DNA of 64,000 nucleotides from Hypericibacter adhaerens (lineage in GTDB: Bacteria > Pseudomonadota > Alphaproteobacteria > Dongiales > Dongiaceae), in contig NZ_CP042582.1 in NCBI RefSeq assembly GCF_008728835.1, forward strand, positions 1,922,001 to 1,986,000, read 5' to 3'. A program made the position numbers and the translations under genes. A model generated the notes under the pieces. That model searched no databases and was not told where the DNA came from. It saw only the letters and a list, made by a program, of their open reading frames with translations. Below, piece by piece: positions 25,838 to 34,587 of the stretch. Numbering within the stretch: position 1 is the first letter of the stretch; every line of letters begins with the position of its first letter.

Positions 25838-26275
25838 ATGAGCAAACCCGCAACCGCGAAACTGTCGGCCGAGGACCGCGCCATTTTCGGCGGTATCGCC
25901 GATTTCCTGATCCCGAAGACCGCGAAGATGCCGGCCGCGACCGAGGTGGGCGTCGCCGCGGCCGGGATCGACGATGTGCTGAAGTTCCGCCCCGACCTGA
26001 TCGAGGATTTCCATCGCGGCCTCGAGAAGGCGAAGGGCCTGTCGGGGGCGAAGGGGGCCGAGCTGCTCTTCGAGAGCGACAAGGAGGCCTTCGGCGCCGT
26101 CAGCCTGGCGGCCTCCGGGGCCTACTACATGTCGCCCGTGGTCCGGAAGATCATCGGCTATCCCGGCCAGGAGAGCCTGACCTACGACAATCACGAGACG
26201 CCGGACTATCTGACCAACGGCATGCTCGAACGCGTCGCGCGCCGCGGCCCGACCTACAAGCCGACGCCGAAGTGA
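25838..26275 (+). CDS. Small subunit of GMC dehydrogenase (gluconate 2-dehydrogenase subunit 3-like), copy 1
   Basis: 145 residues, mostly helical. LSAEDRAIFGGIADFLIPKTAKMPAATEVG opening and YYMSPVVRKIIGYPGQESLTYDNHETPDYL end. The pattern resembles gluconate-2-dehydrogenase gamma/subunit 3, which supports folding or export of the GMC subunit, but there is no Tat signal, so the complex should stay in the cytoplasm. The same pair is duplicated at 44570-44995. Confidence 0.8.
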   Translation: MSKPATAKLSAEDRAIFGGIADFLIPKTAKMPAATEVGVAAAGIDDVLKFRPDLIEDFHRGLEKAKGLSGAKGAELLFESDKEAFGAVSLAASGAYYMSPVVRKIIGYPGQESLTYDNHETPDYLTNGMLERVARRGPTYKPTPK

Positions 26276-26286
26276 AGGCCGGCGGA

Positions 26287-26314
26287 CCCTCGCTGCCGCT
26301 CGCGGCGGCGAGGG
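26287..26314. terminator. Bidirectional hairpin between convergent GMC small-subunit and metA genes
   Basis: 12-bp arms CCCTCGCTGCCG / CGGCGGCGAGGG with one G-T wobble and a CTCG loop, 11 bases after the small-subunit stop and 48 bases past the metA stop. No T-run. Confidence 0.55.
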
Positions 26315-26362
26315 ATTCCGTGGGTCACGAGGATGCGGGCCGGCGGCGGCGAGGCTGTCGCC

Positions 26363-27283
26363 TCAGCGCTTGCCGATCTCGTCGCTGTCGAACGGCACGG
26401 TCTGATAGAGCTGGTTGATCCAGTTGCCGAACAGCAGATGGGCATGGCTGCGCCAGCGGTTCTCGGGCTGGCGGGTCGGGTCGTCTTTCGGGAAATAGTT
26501 GCGCGGCACGGCGATGGGCTTGTTGGCCGCGACATCCCGGAAATACTCGTCGCTCAGCGAGTTGGAATCGTACTCGATATGGTTGAACATATGGAGCGAC
26601 CGGTAGCGCGGGTCGTCCAGCAGGCAGAGGCCGGCCTCGTCGGACTCCATCAGCACGGTCAGCCCGCTCTTCGCCGGGATGTCCTCGCGCCGCACCTCGG
26701 TCCAGCGTGAGACGGGGATCTGGAAATCGTCGGAGAAGCCCCGTAGGTAGGGCGAGGCGGGGGCGAGATTCCGGTGGCGGTAGACGCCGAACGCCTTGGC
26801 CGGCAGCGGGTATTTGGGCATGCCGTGGAAGTGATGGACCGCCGCCTGTGCGCCCCAGCAGATGTTGAGGCTCGCATGCACGTTCGTCTGGGTCCAGTCG
26901 AAGATGCGGCGCAGCTCGTCCCAGTAGGTCACCTGCTCGAACGGCATCTGCTCGACCGGCGCGCCGGTGATGATGAAGCCGTCGAAGCGCTCCGACCGGA
27001 CATCCTCCCAGGAGCGGTAGAACGAGATGATATGCTCGCTGGGCGTATGGCGCGCCTCGTGGTTGGTGATCTTGACGAGCGTCAGCTCGATCTGCAGCGG
27101 CGTGGCGCCCAGGAGCCGCGCGAACTGGGTCTCCGTCTTGACCTTGTTCGGCATCAGGTTCAGCAGCCCGATGCGCAGCGGCCTGATGTCCTGGCGCACC
27201 GCATCGGCCTCGCCCATCACCATGACGCCTTCGGCAGCTAGGGTGGCGCGGGCGGGGAGGTCGTCAGGAATCTTGATCGGCAT
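26363..27283 (-). CDS. metA: Homoserine O-acyltransferase MetA, acetyl-CoA type by residue 111
   Basis: 306 residues, first committed step of methionine synthesis (acylation of L-homoserine). Nucleophile Cys142 in NICWGAQAA, His235 and Glu237 in MFNHIEYDS complete the triad region, all at the family's standard numbers. Position 111 is Glu ([10 protein letters not shown]). In this family Glu111 goes with acetyl-CoA and Gly111 (as in E. coli) with succinyl-CoA, so the product is predicted to be O-acetylhomoserine. Monocistronic; I see no SAM-II riboswitch in the 130 bases upstream. Confidence 0.95.
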   Translation of the reverse strand: MPIKIPDDLPARATLAAEGVMVMGEADAVRQDIRPLRIGLLNLMPNKVKTETQFARLLGATPLQIELTLVKITNHEARHTPSEHIISFYRSWEDVRSERFDGFIITGAPVEQMPFEQVTYWDELRRIFDWTQTNVHASLNICWGAQAAVHHFHGMPKYPLPAKAFGVYRHRNLAPASPYLRGFSDDFQIPVSRWTEVRREDIPAKSGLTVLMESDEAGLCLLDDPRYRSLHMFNHIEYDSNSLSDEYFRDVAANKPIAVPRNYFPKDDPTRQPENRWRSHAHLLFGNWINQLYQTVPFDSDEIGKR

Positions 27284-27412
27284 CGGTCTGCTTCATCAGG
27301 GATTGTCGGGCCGGGCGTCCGTCCGGTCGATCCGGGACCGCCTGGCCAGCCCGGCGGAACCGGGCGGCGCGGCGTAAACGCCCATCATATCGCGAATTTT
27401 ATCGGAAAAGGA

Positions 27413-28114
27413 CTAGCGAACGATCAGGTCGAAGGCGGCCCCTTCGTTCCAGCCGAACTGGCCGTTCGGCTGTTTGATCAGCTCGGGGAAATGGCCGGGG
27501 ATGATGCGGTCGGCCATCTCCAGGATGCGTTTGATGCTGGCGGTGCTGGATGCGACCGTGTCGTAGACATTGTCGCCGCACTGCATGATGACTTCCTTGG
27601 CGTATTTGATCGCGTCGCCCGCGATCACCACGCAGCCGCGCTCCTTCGTGTCGAGCCGCACCGCGAAGCTGCCGGGCGTATGGCCCGGGGCCGGGAAGAA
27701 GCTGACGCCCGGATCGATCACGCCGTCGCCGTCGAGGATCTCCAAGTCGTAGCGCTCGAGCATCTCGTGGATGCCCCAGGGCATGAAGATGTCCTCGTGG
27801 TGGGGTGACTTCGCATAGCTCCATTCGGTCCGGCTCACGAACACCTTCGCCTTGGGGAAGAGGTCGATGTTGTGGCAGTGGTCGAAATGGAGATGCGAGA
27901 GGAACACCATCTTGATGTCGTCGCGCGCGATGTTGCGTTCGCGCAAGGCGGTGATCAGCCCCAGCCGCGAGATGTAGCCGGCCGTGTCGAACAGGAGATA
28001 GCCCCGCCCGGTCTTCACCAGCGTGACGTTGGACATGGCGAGGAAGCCGTCGCGCAGCCTCAGATTGTTGCCGCGGACGATGATGTCGTAGGTGATCTCG
28101 GCCAAGGCCGTCAC
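27413..28114 (-). CDS. Metallo-beta-lactamase-fold hydrolase
   Basis: 233 residues from a GTG at 28114 that overlaps the GntR stop (GTGA). Zinc motif HLHFDHCHN, then PAPGHTPGSFAVRL, GDAIKYA and a late IIPGHFPELI histidine. The arrangement resembles the lactonase-like branch (AttM/AiiB relatives), which opens lactone rings. Last gene of a minus-strand operon: flavoprotein, GntR regulator, this hydrolase. A lactonase step after a sugar dehydrogenase would make sense here, but is inferred. Confidence 0.87.
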   Translation of the reverse strand: MTALAEITYDIIVRGNNLRLRDGFLAMSNVTLVKTGRGYLLFDTAGYISRLGLITALRERNIARDDIKMVFLSHLHFDHCHNIDLFPKAKVFVSRTEWSYAKSPHHEDIFMPWGIHEMLERYDLEILDGDGVIDPGVSFFPAPGHTPGSFAVRLDTKERGCVVIAGDAIKYAKEVIMQCGDNVYDTVASSTASIKRILEMADRIIPGHFPELIKQPNGQFGWNEGAAFDLIVR

Positions 28115-28830
28115 CGCCGCGCGACGACCGTGAGCCGTTCCGGGACGGCGCGCTGGCTGCCGGCGGCGCCGGCCACGTCCCACCCGCCATGGGCGCGCTT
28201 ATAGGCTTCGAGCGCGGGATAGATATGGTCCACACATTGCTTGACCAGCTCTTCCCGGTTGCCTTCCTTGATCGCGTCGATCATGGCGCGATGCTCGCGC
28301 CGCGACTGCTGCAGGAGCTCGGGGTCGCCGATCGCATAGCAGCGGATCGCGGTGGTGCGGATCCAGAAACGCTGGATGGTCTCGGTCAGGTAGCGGTTGT
28401 TGCAGGCCCCGAACATGGTCTCGTGGAAGACGTTGTTGAGCGTGCAGGCCGCCTTGAGCTCCATCTTGTCCACGTTCTCGGAATATTTCGCGTGGATCGC
28501 CTCGAGCTGGCTGACGAGTGAGCGGGGCGCGGGCAGAGGGATGCGCCGCGCGGCCTCGCCCTGGAGGAGGGCGCGCATCTCGTAGATCTCCTCGATCTCC
28601 TCGACCGAGAAATCGCAGACGATCACGCCGCGGTTCGGGCGGCGGGTAACGAGCCCCATCTGGTCGAGCGTGCTCAGCGCCGAACGCACCAGGTGGCGGC
28701 TGGCATTGAAGCGCTCCGCCAGCTCCTCTTCGACCAGGCGCTCGCGCGGCCGCAGCCGGCCGAAAATGATCGCCTGGCGTATGGAATCGACCAGGTCCGC
28801 CAGGAGTTTTTCGCTTGTTTCACGCGCCAA
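28111..28830 (-). CDS. GntR-family regulator with FCD ligand domain
   Basis: 239 residues. N-terminal winged helix (LRPRERLVEEELAERFNASRHLVRSALSTLDQMGLVTRRPNRGVIVCDF) and a helical FCD domain with the metal-binding histidine pattern (NNVFHETMFGACNNRYL, SRREHRAMIDAIKEG, CVDHIYPALEA). FCD regulators usually repress catabolic operons for small organic acids and release DNA when the acid binds. It overlaps both neighbours in a three-gene operon. The TTGTCGACAA palindromes upstream of this operon and of two GMC operons are its most likely operators. Confidence 0.9.
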   Translation of the reverse strand: MARETSEKLLADLVDSIRQAIIFGRLRPRERLVEEELAERFNASRHLVRSALSTLDQMGLVTRRPNRGVIVCDFSVEEIEEIYEMRALLQGEAARRIPLPAPRSLVSQLEAIHAKYSENVDKMELKAACTLNNVFHETMFGACNNRYLTETIQRFWIRTTAIRCYAIGDPELLQQSRREHRAMIDAIKEGNREELVKQCVDHIYPALEAYKRAHGGWDVAGAAGSQRAVPERLTVVARR

Positions 28831-30037
28831 GGCTGTACTCGCTCTTCTCTTCGTTCCGATCCGATAGGAAAGCTAACCGATCCCGCGACGGTTGTCGGCC
28901 GTTAAAATCCACAATCACGCGTCTCACATAGTCGGCGATGGCAAGCGAGGAGGTCAGGCCCGGCGACTCGATGCCGTAGAGATTTACCAAACCCGGAACC
29001 CCGTGCGCCTCCTCGCCTTGGATCACGAAGTCCGCATCGCCGTTGGGGTTATCATACAGTTTCGGACGGACTCCAGAATAGTCCGGCACCAGCGCGCCAT
29101 CCGGGAGGCCCGGCCAGTAGCGATGGATGGAAGCATAGAAACTGTCGGCGCGTTTCGGGTCAACCGCATAGTCAATCCTGTTGACCCACTCGACATCGGG
29201 GCCGAATCGCGCGCGGCCCGCGAGATCGAGGGTGAGATGGGCGCCGAGGCCGCCGCCGCCGGGCATCGGATAGATCAGATGGCGGAAAGGCGCACGCCCG
29301 TTCAGGCCGAAATAGTTGCCCTTGGCGAAATGGAGCGGCGGCACGCTGGCCGAGGGCACGCCCTTGATCGAGGCCGCGACCGGTTGCGCGCCGAGACCGG
29401 CGCAATTGACCACCGTCCGGCAGAGCAGGTCCATCGGCTCTTCCTGCTCGACATGGAGCAGGATCCCGTCCGGCGTCGCTTCGCCGCCCGCGACGCGCGC
29501 GCCGAACGCGATCATTCCCCCGCTATCCTCGAGATCCCCGCGATAGGCGAGCATGAGCCCGTGGCTGTCGATGATGCCGGTCGAGGGCGACAGGATCGCA
29601 CCGACACAGCGCAGCGCCGGCTCCATCGCCTTCGCCTCGGCTTCGCTGAGCCAGCGTAGATCGTCGACGCCGTTCTCCCCCGCGCGCTGATGAAGCCGCT
29701 CGAGCTTCACGATCTCGGCCTCTTCGGTCGCCACCAGGAGCTTGCCGATGCGCGCATGGGCGACGCCGCGGCTCTGGCAGTAGTCGTAGAGCATCTGCTT
29801 GCCGGCGACGCAGAAGAGCGCCTTGAGCGAGCCCGGCGGATAATAGATGCCGGCGTGAATGACCTCGGAATTGCGCGAGCTGGTGATCGTGCCCATCGCC
29901 TTCTCGGCTTCCAGCAGCACCACCTCGCGGCCGGCCTGGGCGAGAGCTCGGCCGATGGCCAGGCCCAGAAGACCGGCTCCGATCACCACGACGTCGGCGG
30001 GTTCGCCCTTGCTGCCTGATTTTTGGGCGTCGCCCAT
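28820..30037 (-). CDS. FAD-dependent 2-hydroxy-acid oxidoreductase (LhgO / L-2-hydroxyglutarate oxidase-like)
   Basis: 405 residues, DAO fold. Rossmann start VVVIGAGLLGLAIGRALAQAGREVVLLEAE, the LhgO signature TSSRNSEVIHAGIYYPPGSLKA, GIIDSHGLMLAY, VVNCAGLGA, HFAKGNYFGLNGRAPFRHLIYPMP and IESPGLTSSLAIADYV. Members oxidise L-2-hydroxyglutarate or related 2-hydroxy acids and give electrons to quinone or ETF. First gene of an operon with GntR and MBL genes; its promoter region carries two operator-like palindromes and faces a PcaD-like hydrolase gene. Confidence 0.9.
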   Translation of the reverse strand: MGDAQKSGSKGEPADVVVIGAGLLGLAIGRALAQAGREVVLLEAEKAMGTITSSRNSEVIHAGIYYPPGSLKALFCVAGKQMLYDYCQSRGVAHARIGKLLVATEEAEIVKLERLHQRAGENGVDDLRWLSEAEAKAMEPALRCVGAILSPSTGIIDSHGLMLAYRGDLEDSGGMIAFGARVAGGEATPDGILLHVEQEEPMDLLCRTVVNCAGLGAQPVAASIKGVPSASVPPLHFAKGNYFGLNGRAPFRHLIYPMPGGGGLGAHLTLDLAGRARFGPDVEWVNRIDYAVDPKRADSFYASIHRYWPGLPDGALVPDYSGVRPKLYDNPNGDADFVIQGEEAHGVPGLVNLYGIESPGLTSSLAIADYVRRVIVDFNGRQPSRDRLAFLSDRNEEKSEYSLGA

Positions 30038-30062
30038 GCCGGTTCAGCCTTCACTCCGCAAG

Positions 30063-30118
30063 ATTGTTGACAAGCAGAGTATCTTACAGACAATGATGTT
30101 TACAATCTTGTCGACAAT
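30063..30118. promoter_or_regulatory. Candidate GntR/FCD operators, site B (two palindromes)
   Basis: ATTGTTGACAAG at 30063-30074 and CTTGTCGACAAT at 30107-30118, 44 bases apart (about four helical turns), in the divergent region between the flavoprotein/GntR operon and the PcaD-like operon. The pair could permit looping and control of both directions. Confidence 0.6.
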
Positions 30119-30203
30119 TTGAGCAGGCCATGCCGAAATATCGGGCGGGCCGGCAGCCAGCGGCGCGCAAGAACGCCGCGGCGGAAAACCAGGGAGAAGG
30201 CTT

Positions 30204-31052
30204 ATGGCAACAGGCGAGGGGACTCTGCGCTGCAACGGCGCCGACCTCGCTTATCGGATCGATGGTGCCTCCGGCCGCCCGACCCTGCTTTTCAGCAACA
30301 GCCTCGCCTCGGACATGTCGATCTGGGACAACCAGGTCGCGGCCTTCAAATCCGATCATCGGATCGTCCGCTACGACACGCGCGGCCATGGGCGCTCGTC
30401 CCTGCCGGAAGGCACGCCGACGATCGACGATCTCGCCTCCGACGCCATCGCGCTGATCGATCAGCTCAAGCTGGGACCGGTGCATTTCGTCGGCGTTTCG
30501 CTGGGCGGCATGCTGGGGCAGGCGCTCGCCGCCCGGCGCCCCGACCTCCTGCGTTCGCTCACCCTCTCCGATACCTCGAGCGAGACCGACAAGCCCGAGA
30601 TCTGGGAGCCGCGCATCCAGGGGGCGCTCGCCGACGGCATGGCACCGCTGGTCGAGGGCACGCTCGAGCGCTGGTTCACGGCCCCTTTCCGCGCGGCGCA
30701 TCCCGAGCGCATCGAGCCGGTGCGCCGGATGATCGCGGCGACGCCGGCCCAGGGCTACGCCGCCTGCGCGCGCGCCATCCAGGCCATGCGCCAGACCGCG
30801 ATCCTGGCGAAGATCGTCACGCCGACCCTGGTCATCGTCGGCCGCGAGGACGGCTCGACGCCGCCGGCGGCGGCGGAGCGCATCGCCAAGGCCATCCGCG
30901 GCGCCGAGCTCGTCGTGATCGAGCAGGCGGCGCATATCCCGCCGATCGAGCAGGCGGAAACATTCAACCAGCATCTGCGCCGCTTCCTGTCGAAGGCGGC
31001 GGCGAAGGGGGCCTCGTCAGCGGCGTCGGGCCCGGCGGCGGCGTCGAGTTGA
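30204..31052 (+). CDS. Alpha/beta hydrolase, 3-oxoadipate enol-lactonase-like
   Basis: 282 residues. Nucleophile elbow GVSLGGM, VRYDTRGHGRS after strand 4, acid in VGREDGSTPP and histidine in QAAHIPPIEQAE. The LLFSNSLASDMSIWDNQVAAF opening and GPVHFVGVSLGGMLGQALAARRP are PcaD-type. No pca gene is nearby, so a different lactone or ester in this regulon is the likelier substrate. AGGGAGAAGG lies before the ATG. The Ala/Ser-rich C-terminal tail is unusually long. Confidence 0.87.
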   Translation: MATGEGTLRCNGADLAYRIDGASGRPTLLFSNSLASDMSIWDNQVAAFKSDHRIVRYDTRGHGRSSLPEGTPTIDDLASDAIALIDQLKLGPVHFVGVSLGGMLGQALAARRPDLLRSLTLSDTSSETDKPEIWEPRIQGALADGMAPLVEGTLERWFTAPFRAAHPERIEPVRRMIAATPAQGYAACARAIQAMRQTAILAKIVTPTLVIVGREDGSTPPAAAERIAKAIRGAELVVIEQAAHIPPIEQAETFNQHLRRFLSKAAAKGASSAASGPAAASS

Positions 31053-31068
31053 GGTGAATTCGGGTATC

Positions 31069-31085
31069 GGGCCCTTCGAGGGCCC
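31069..31085 (+). terminator. Short intercistronic hairpin
   Basis: GGGCCC-TTCGA-GGGCCC stem between the hydrolase and the binding-protein gene. Short, without a T-run; perhaps mRNA stabilisation or partial termination. Confidence 0.4.
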
Positions 31086-31154
31086 CAACAGAAACCGGAG
31101 AGTGGGCGAGCAGTTCGTCCCACGTCGGGACCGGTGATGAGGAGGAAACCAGAC

Positions 31155-32255
31155 GTGACTAATAAATTTCTCGGAGAAGAATTGCGCGAATGGCTCGATG
31201 TCTCGCGCCGCGAATTCATGCAGCGGATCAGCGTGGGGGCTGCATCGGCTGCGGTGGCGAGCTCGGTCATGGCGAAGTCGATCAGCGCCGACGAGCTGCG
31301 CGACCATGTGCAGGTCGCGGACTCCGGCAAGAAGGTGAAGGTCGGCATCGGCCTCAATTACGGCCCCTTCAACCAGCCCTGGCGGCGCGGCTGCTGGCGC
31401 CTGGTCAAGACCGTGCTCGACGGCGGCGGCGAGATCGTCGCGGTCCGCGGCGAGCCCTCCAAGGACAGCGAGCAGCAGTCGGAGCGCCAGCTCCTCGACC
31501 GCGGCATCGACGTGCTCTGCCTCGGCATCTATTCGCAGGAATCGGAGACGGCCTTCATCGTCGACGAGGCGAAGAAGCGCGGCATCAAGACGGTCGGCTT
31601 CGCCGTTCCGGTCAAGGACTCCCCGGCGGTGGTCGAGGATACCTGGGGCACCGCGATGGTGATGGGCTACCAGATCCAGAACGTCCTGCAGCGGCAGGGC
31701 ACGCTGGTCCAGACGGCCGAGGATCGCGGCTTCTACACGCCGTTCGACATGGAAGGCGACCTGCTCGAGCTCATGACCAAGTATGAGCCGCGCATGAAGG
31801 TGCTGCCCTTCATGCCGGGCAGCACCTCGACCAACGACCAGATCTCCAAGGGCCGCGAGAACGCGCTGGCGCTGCTCCAGGCCAATCCCGACCCGAACAG
31901 CATCCAGGCGATCGTGTCCTGGTGGTGGCCGCTGACGCTCGGCGCCGTGCAGGCGCTGAAGCAGATGAACCGGAAGGACATCAAGGTCTTCAACCACTAC
32001 TTCTCGGACCAGTTCCTGGGCGAGTTCCAGAACCCCGACAACACCATCGAGTTCAGCACCGACACGCCCTGGCACATCATGGGCGACAAGACGGGCGAGC
32101 TCGCGCTGGCGCTGGGCCGCGGCGAGGACGTGAAGCCGAACGTCTATCACGTGCCGGTCACGTCCATCACCAAGGACCAGGCCGCGAAGTCGCTGGCCGA
32201 GATCCAGGACATGGACAAGCAGGCGATCGCGCTGCTGAAGCAGTACGGCGGCTGA
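31155..32255 (+). CDS. Sugar-type ABC transporter substrate-binding protein (Tat-exported)
   Basis: 366 residues from a GTG at 31155, chosen because AGGAGGA (31140-31146) sits 8 bases upstream; an in-frame ATG at 31134 lies before that site. Twin-arginine signal SRREFMQRI followed by an Ala/Val-rich core and VMA-KS cleavage region. The mature part has the ribose-binding (periplasmic binding protein type 1) pattern: KVGIGLNYGPFNQPWRRGCWRLV, DRGIDVLCLGIYSQESETAFIVDEAKKRGIKTVGF and the late IQAIVSWWWPLTLGAVQALK. Works with the permease at 33546 and ATPase at 34588. Confidence 0.9.
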   Translation: MTNKFLGEELREWLDVSRREFMQRISVGAASAAVASSVMAKSISADELRDHVQVADSGKKVKVGIGLNYGPFNQPWRRGCWRLVKTVLDGGGEIVAVRGEPSKDSEQQSERQLLDRGIDVLCLGIYSQESETAFIVDEAKKRGIKTVGFAVPVKDSPAVVEDTWGTAMVMGYQIQNVLQRQGTLVQTAEDRGFYTPFDMEGDLLELMTKYEPRMKVLPFMPGSTSTNDQISKGRENALALLQANPDPNSIQAIVSWWWPLTLGAVQALKQMNRKDIKVFNHYFSDQFLGEFQNPDNTIEFSTDTPWHIMGDKTGELALALGRGEDVKPNVYHVPVTSITKDQAAKSLAEIQDMDKQAIALLKQYGG

Positions 32256-32389
32256 TATCGAGTGGCGGCCGGGCGTTTTCCGGCCGCTCGCGAGGCGAAG
32301 GGCCGGCCCTGGGGCGCTGCTCCGGGGCCGGTCGTCCTTTGCCCGCAAGGGACGTGACGGAAGTTTCATTGTTGCGAGAAGGGAATCCA

Positions 32390-32575
32390 ATGCCGGTCGT
32401 ACAGGTGCATCTCAAGGCGGGGCGGACCACGGAGCAGAAGCGCCGGCTGGTCGAGAAGATCACCGACAGCCTGGTGGAGATCGCCGGCGCCAATCGCGAG
32501 CGCGTGCATGTGATCATCGACGAGGTGCCCGCCGATAGTTGGGGACGGGCTGGCAAGCTGCTGTCGGACGACTGA
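32390..32575 (+). CDS. 4-oxalocrotonate tautomerase-family small enzyme
   Basis: 61 residues, usual size for the family. Pro2 (the catalytic N-terminal proline after Met removal) in MPVVQVHLKAGRT, then EQKRRLVEKITDSLVEIAG and VHVIIDEVPADSWGRAGKL. These enzymes shift enol/keto double bonds. GAGAAGGGAA precedes the ATG. Embedded in the sugar-transport operon between binding protein and SDR, so it likely handles a keto/enol intermediate of the same pathway. Confidence 0.87.
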   Translation: MPVVQVHLKAGRTTEQKRRLVEKITDSLVEIAGANRERVHVIIDEVPADSWGRAGKLLSDD

Positions 32576-32655
32576 AACGGTTATCAGGAATGCCGGCCGC
32601 GGCGTTTCCCCGGGGGGAGCGGGCGGGACCGGATCAGCAGGAACGGAAGGGAATC

Positions 32656-33411
32656 ATGGGCGAGCGTCTCAAGGGTAAGCGGATCATCATCACCGGTGCC
32701 GCCACGGGCATCGGCAAGGAAGCGGTCAAGCAGTTCGTCGCGGAGGGCGCCAAGGTCGTCATCGGCGACATCAACGACAAGGACGCGGCCGCGACCGCCA
32801 AGGAGTTCGGCTCCGCCGTCCATTTCATCCATTGCGACGTCACCAGCGAGGACAGCGTCAAGGCGCTGATCGACGACGGCGCCAAGTGGCTGGGCGGGCT
32901 CGATGTGCTCTGCAACAACGCCGGGCTGCAGCATTCCGGCAAGGTCACGGATTTCGACCAGAAGCGCTGGGACGCGCTCATGGCCGTCAATGTGCGGGCG
33001 CATTTCTTCGCCTCCAAATACGCGGTGGCGCATATGCGCAAGGCGGGCGGCGGCTCGATCATCAACACCGCCTCGCTGGCCGGCCAGCGCGGCGGGCCGG
33101 GCATGACGGCCTATTCGGCCTCGAAGGGCGCGGTCATCGCCTTCACCACGGCGCTCGCCATGGAGCTGGCGGGAGACAGGATCCGCGTCAACGTGATCTG
33201 CCCGGGCTGGGTCGACACCCCCTTCAACAACCCGGCCATCGCCTTCATGGGCGGCCGCGAGGCGCAGGAGCGGGCGGTCAAGGCGATCGTGCCGCTGGGG
33301 CGCCAGGGCGTGCCCACGGAGATCGCGCCCATGTTCGTCTACCTGGCCTCGAACGAGTCCTCCTATATGACGGCCCAGGCGATCACCATCGACGGCGGCG
33401 TCTATAACTGA
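32656..33411 (+). CDS. Short-chain dehydrogenase/reductase
   Basis: 251 residues. NAD(P)-binding TGAATGIG (13-20), NNAG (87-90), catalytic Ser140, Tyr153 and Lys157 (YSASK). Asp38 after strand 2 (VVIGDIN) favours NAD over NADP. C-terminal AQAITIDGGVYN is typical of the FabG/glucose-dehydrogenase branch. GGAAGGGA precedes the ATG. In this operon a sugar or hydroxy-acid dehydrogenase is the natural reading. Confidence 0.91.
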   Translation: MGERLKGKRIIITGAATGIGKEAVKQFVAEGAKVVIGDINDKDAAATAKEFGSAVHFIHCDVTSEDSVKALIDDGAKWLGGLDVLCNNAGLQHSGKVTDFDQKRWDALMAVNVRAHFFASKYAVAHMRKAGGGSIINTASLAGQRGGPGMTAYSASKGAVIAFTTALAMELAGDRIRVNVICPGWVDTPFNNPAIAFMGGREAQERAVKAIVPLGRQGVPTEIAPMFVYLASNESSYMTAQAITIDGGVYN

Positions 33412-33545
33412 CCCGCTGTCGCCGGCAGGCATCGACCTTGACCAAAGGCAGCCCGGGACTCCGGGCCGCCGTCGCAATATTGTAGTTTGGCAAATCAATC
33501 CGTTCGGCTTCGGCGCGACGGCGGCAGGATAGGCGGAGAACTCCC

Positions 33546-34568
33546 ATGGCGGCGACATCGACAGAAACCAAGACGGCGGCCCCGGCGGCCAAGCCGGCGG
33601 CGAACGGAGGGGAAGGCCTCGGGCTCCGGTTGCTGCGGCGGTGGGGGACGATCACCATCATCGTCCTGGTGGGGATCGGCTTCTCGGTCTCTTCGCCCTG
33701 GTTCTTCACCGTCTCGAACTTCAACAACATCCTGTTCTCGATGATCGTCAGCTGCCTCGTCTCGATGGGGCTGACCTATGTCGTCATCGCCGGCAGCTTC
33801 GACCTCTCGATCGGGCTCACGGTGACGACGGTCTCGATCGTCACCGCTTACCTGATCCCGGTGGTCGGGCCCTGGGTGGCGATCGTCGGCGCCTTGCTGA
33901 CCGCGGTGGTGATCGGGCTGCTGAACGGGCTCCTCGTCACCTACGGACGGCTCTCCGGCATCGTGGTGACGCTCGGCATGATGTTCGTGCTGGGCGGCGT
34001 GAACATCTTCCTGACCAACGGCTACCAGATCGCGGTGGCCTATACCGAGAAGCCGTTCCTCTATATCGGGCAGGGCACGATCGGCCCGGTCGCGGTGCCC
34101 GTCATCATCCTGCTCTGCGTCTTCGTGCTGGCGCACCTGCTGGCGACCAAGACCAAGGTCGGGCACTACATCACCGCCGTCGGCGACAACCCGATGGCGG
34201 CGTTCTATTCCGGCATCAAGGTCTATCACTGGGTGATCCTGTCCTTCATGCTGTCGAGCTTCATGTCCGGCGTGGGCGGCGTGATCCTGACCTCGATCTC
34301 GACCTCCGCCCAGCCCTCGGGCAACTCGAACTATCTGCTCGAGGCCTTCGCTGCCGTGTTCCTGGGCGCCACCATCATGGGCCGGGGCAAGCCGCACGTG
34401 CTGGGCACGCTGCTCGGCGTGTTCTTCCTCTACATGGTCAGCGCCGGCATGAGCATGCTGGGCTTCCCCTTTGCGATGCGCCAGCTCTTCATCGGGCTCG
34501 TGCTGATCCTCGCCGTCGGCGCCAATGCGCTGCTGAACCGCGAGGAAATCCACCTGAAGTTCATCTGA
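33546..34568 (+). CDS. Ribose/monosaccharide-type ABC permease (RbsC family)
   Basis: 340 residues with an Ala/Lys-rich cytoplasmic start and eight to ten membrane helices (TIIVLVGIGFSVSSPWFF; NILFSMIVSCLVSMGLTYVVIAGSFDLSIG; and so on). The AGSFDLSIG and GRGKPHVLGTLLGVFFLYMVSAGMSMLG segments match the RbsC family (usually AGGIDLSVG). Lies between the SDR gene and the ATPase gene, 19 bases upstream of the latter. Confidence 0.92.
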   Translation: MAATSTETKTAAPAAKPAANGGEGLGLRLLRRWGTITIIVLVGIGFSVSSPWFFTVSNFNNILFSMIVSCLVSMGLTYVVIAGSFDLSIGLTVTTVSIVTAYLIPVVGPWVAIVGALLTAVVIGLLNGLLVTYGRLSGIVVTLGMMFVLGGVNIFLTNGYQIAVAYTEKPFLYIGQGTIGPVAVPVIILLCVFVLAHLLATKTKVGHYITAVGDNPMAAFYSGIKVYHWVILSFMLSSFMSGVGGVILTSISTSAQPSGNSNYLLEAFAAVFLGATIMGRGKPHVLGTLLGVFFLYMVSAGMSMLGFPFAMRQLFIGLVLILAVGANALLNREEIHLKFI

Positions 34569-34587
34569 GCGGCGGGATGGATCGGCC

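Noticed and set aside
23957-26194. A 745-codon open frame on the minus strand opposite GMC copy 1
   Set aside because: Same reason: antisense shadow of a well-supported GMC oxidoreductase gene and its small subunit.
27284-27412. SAM-II riboswitch before metA, as in many alphaproteobacteria
   Set aside because: The 130 bases upstream do not contain the conserved SAM-II pseudoknot blocks that I can recognise; only GC-rich short stems are present.
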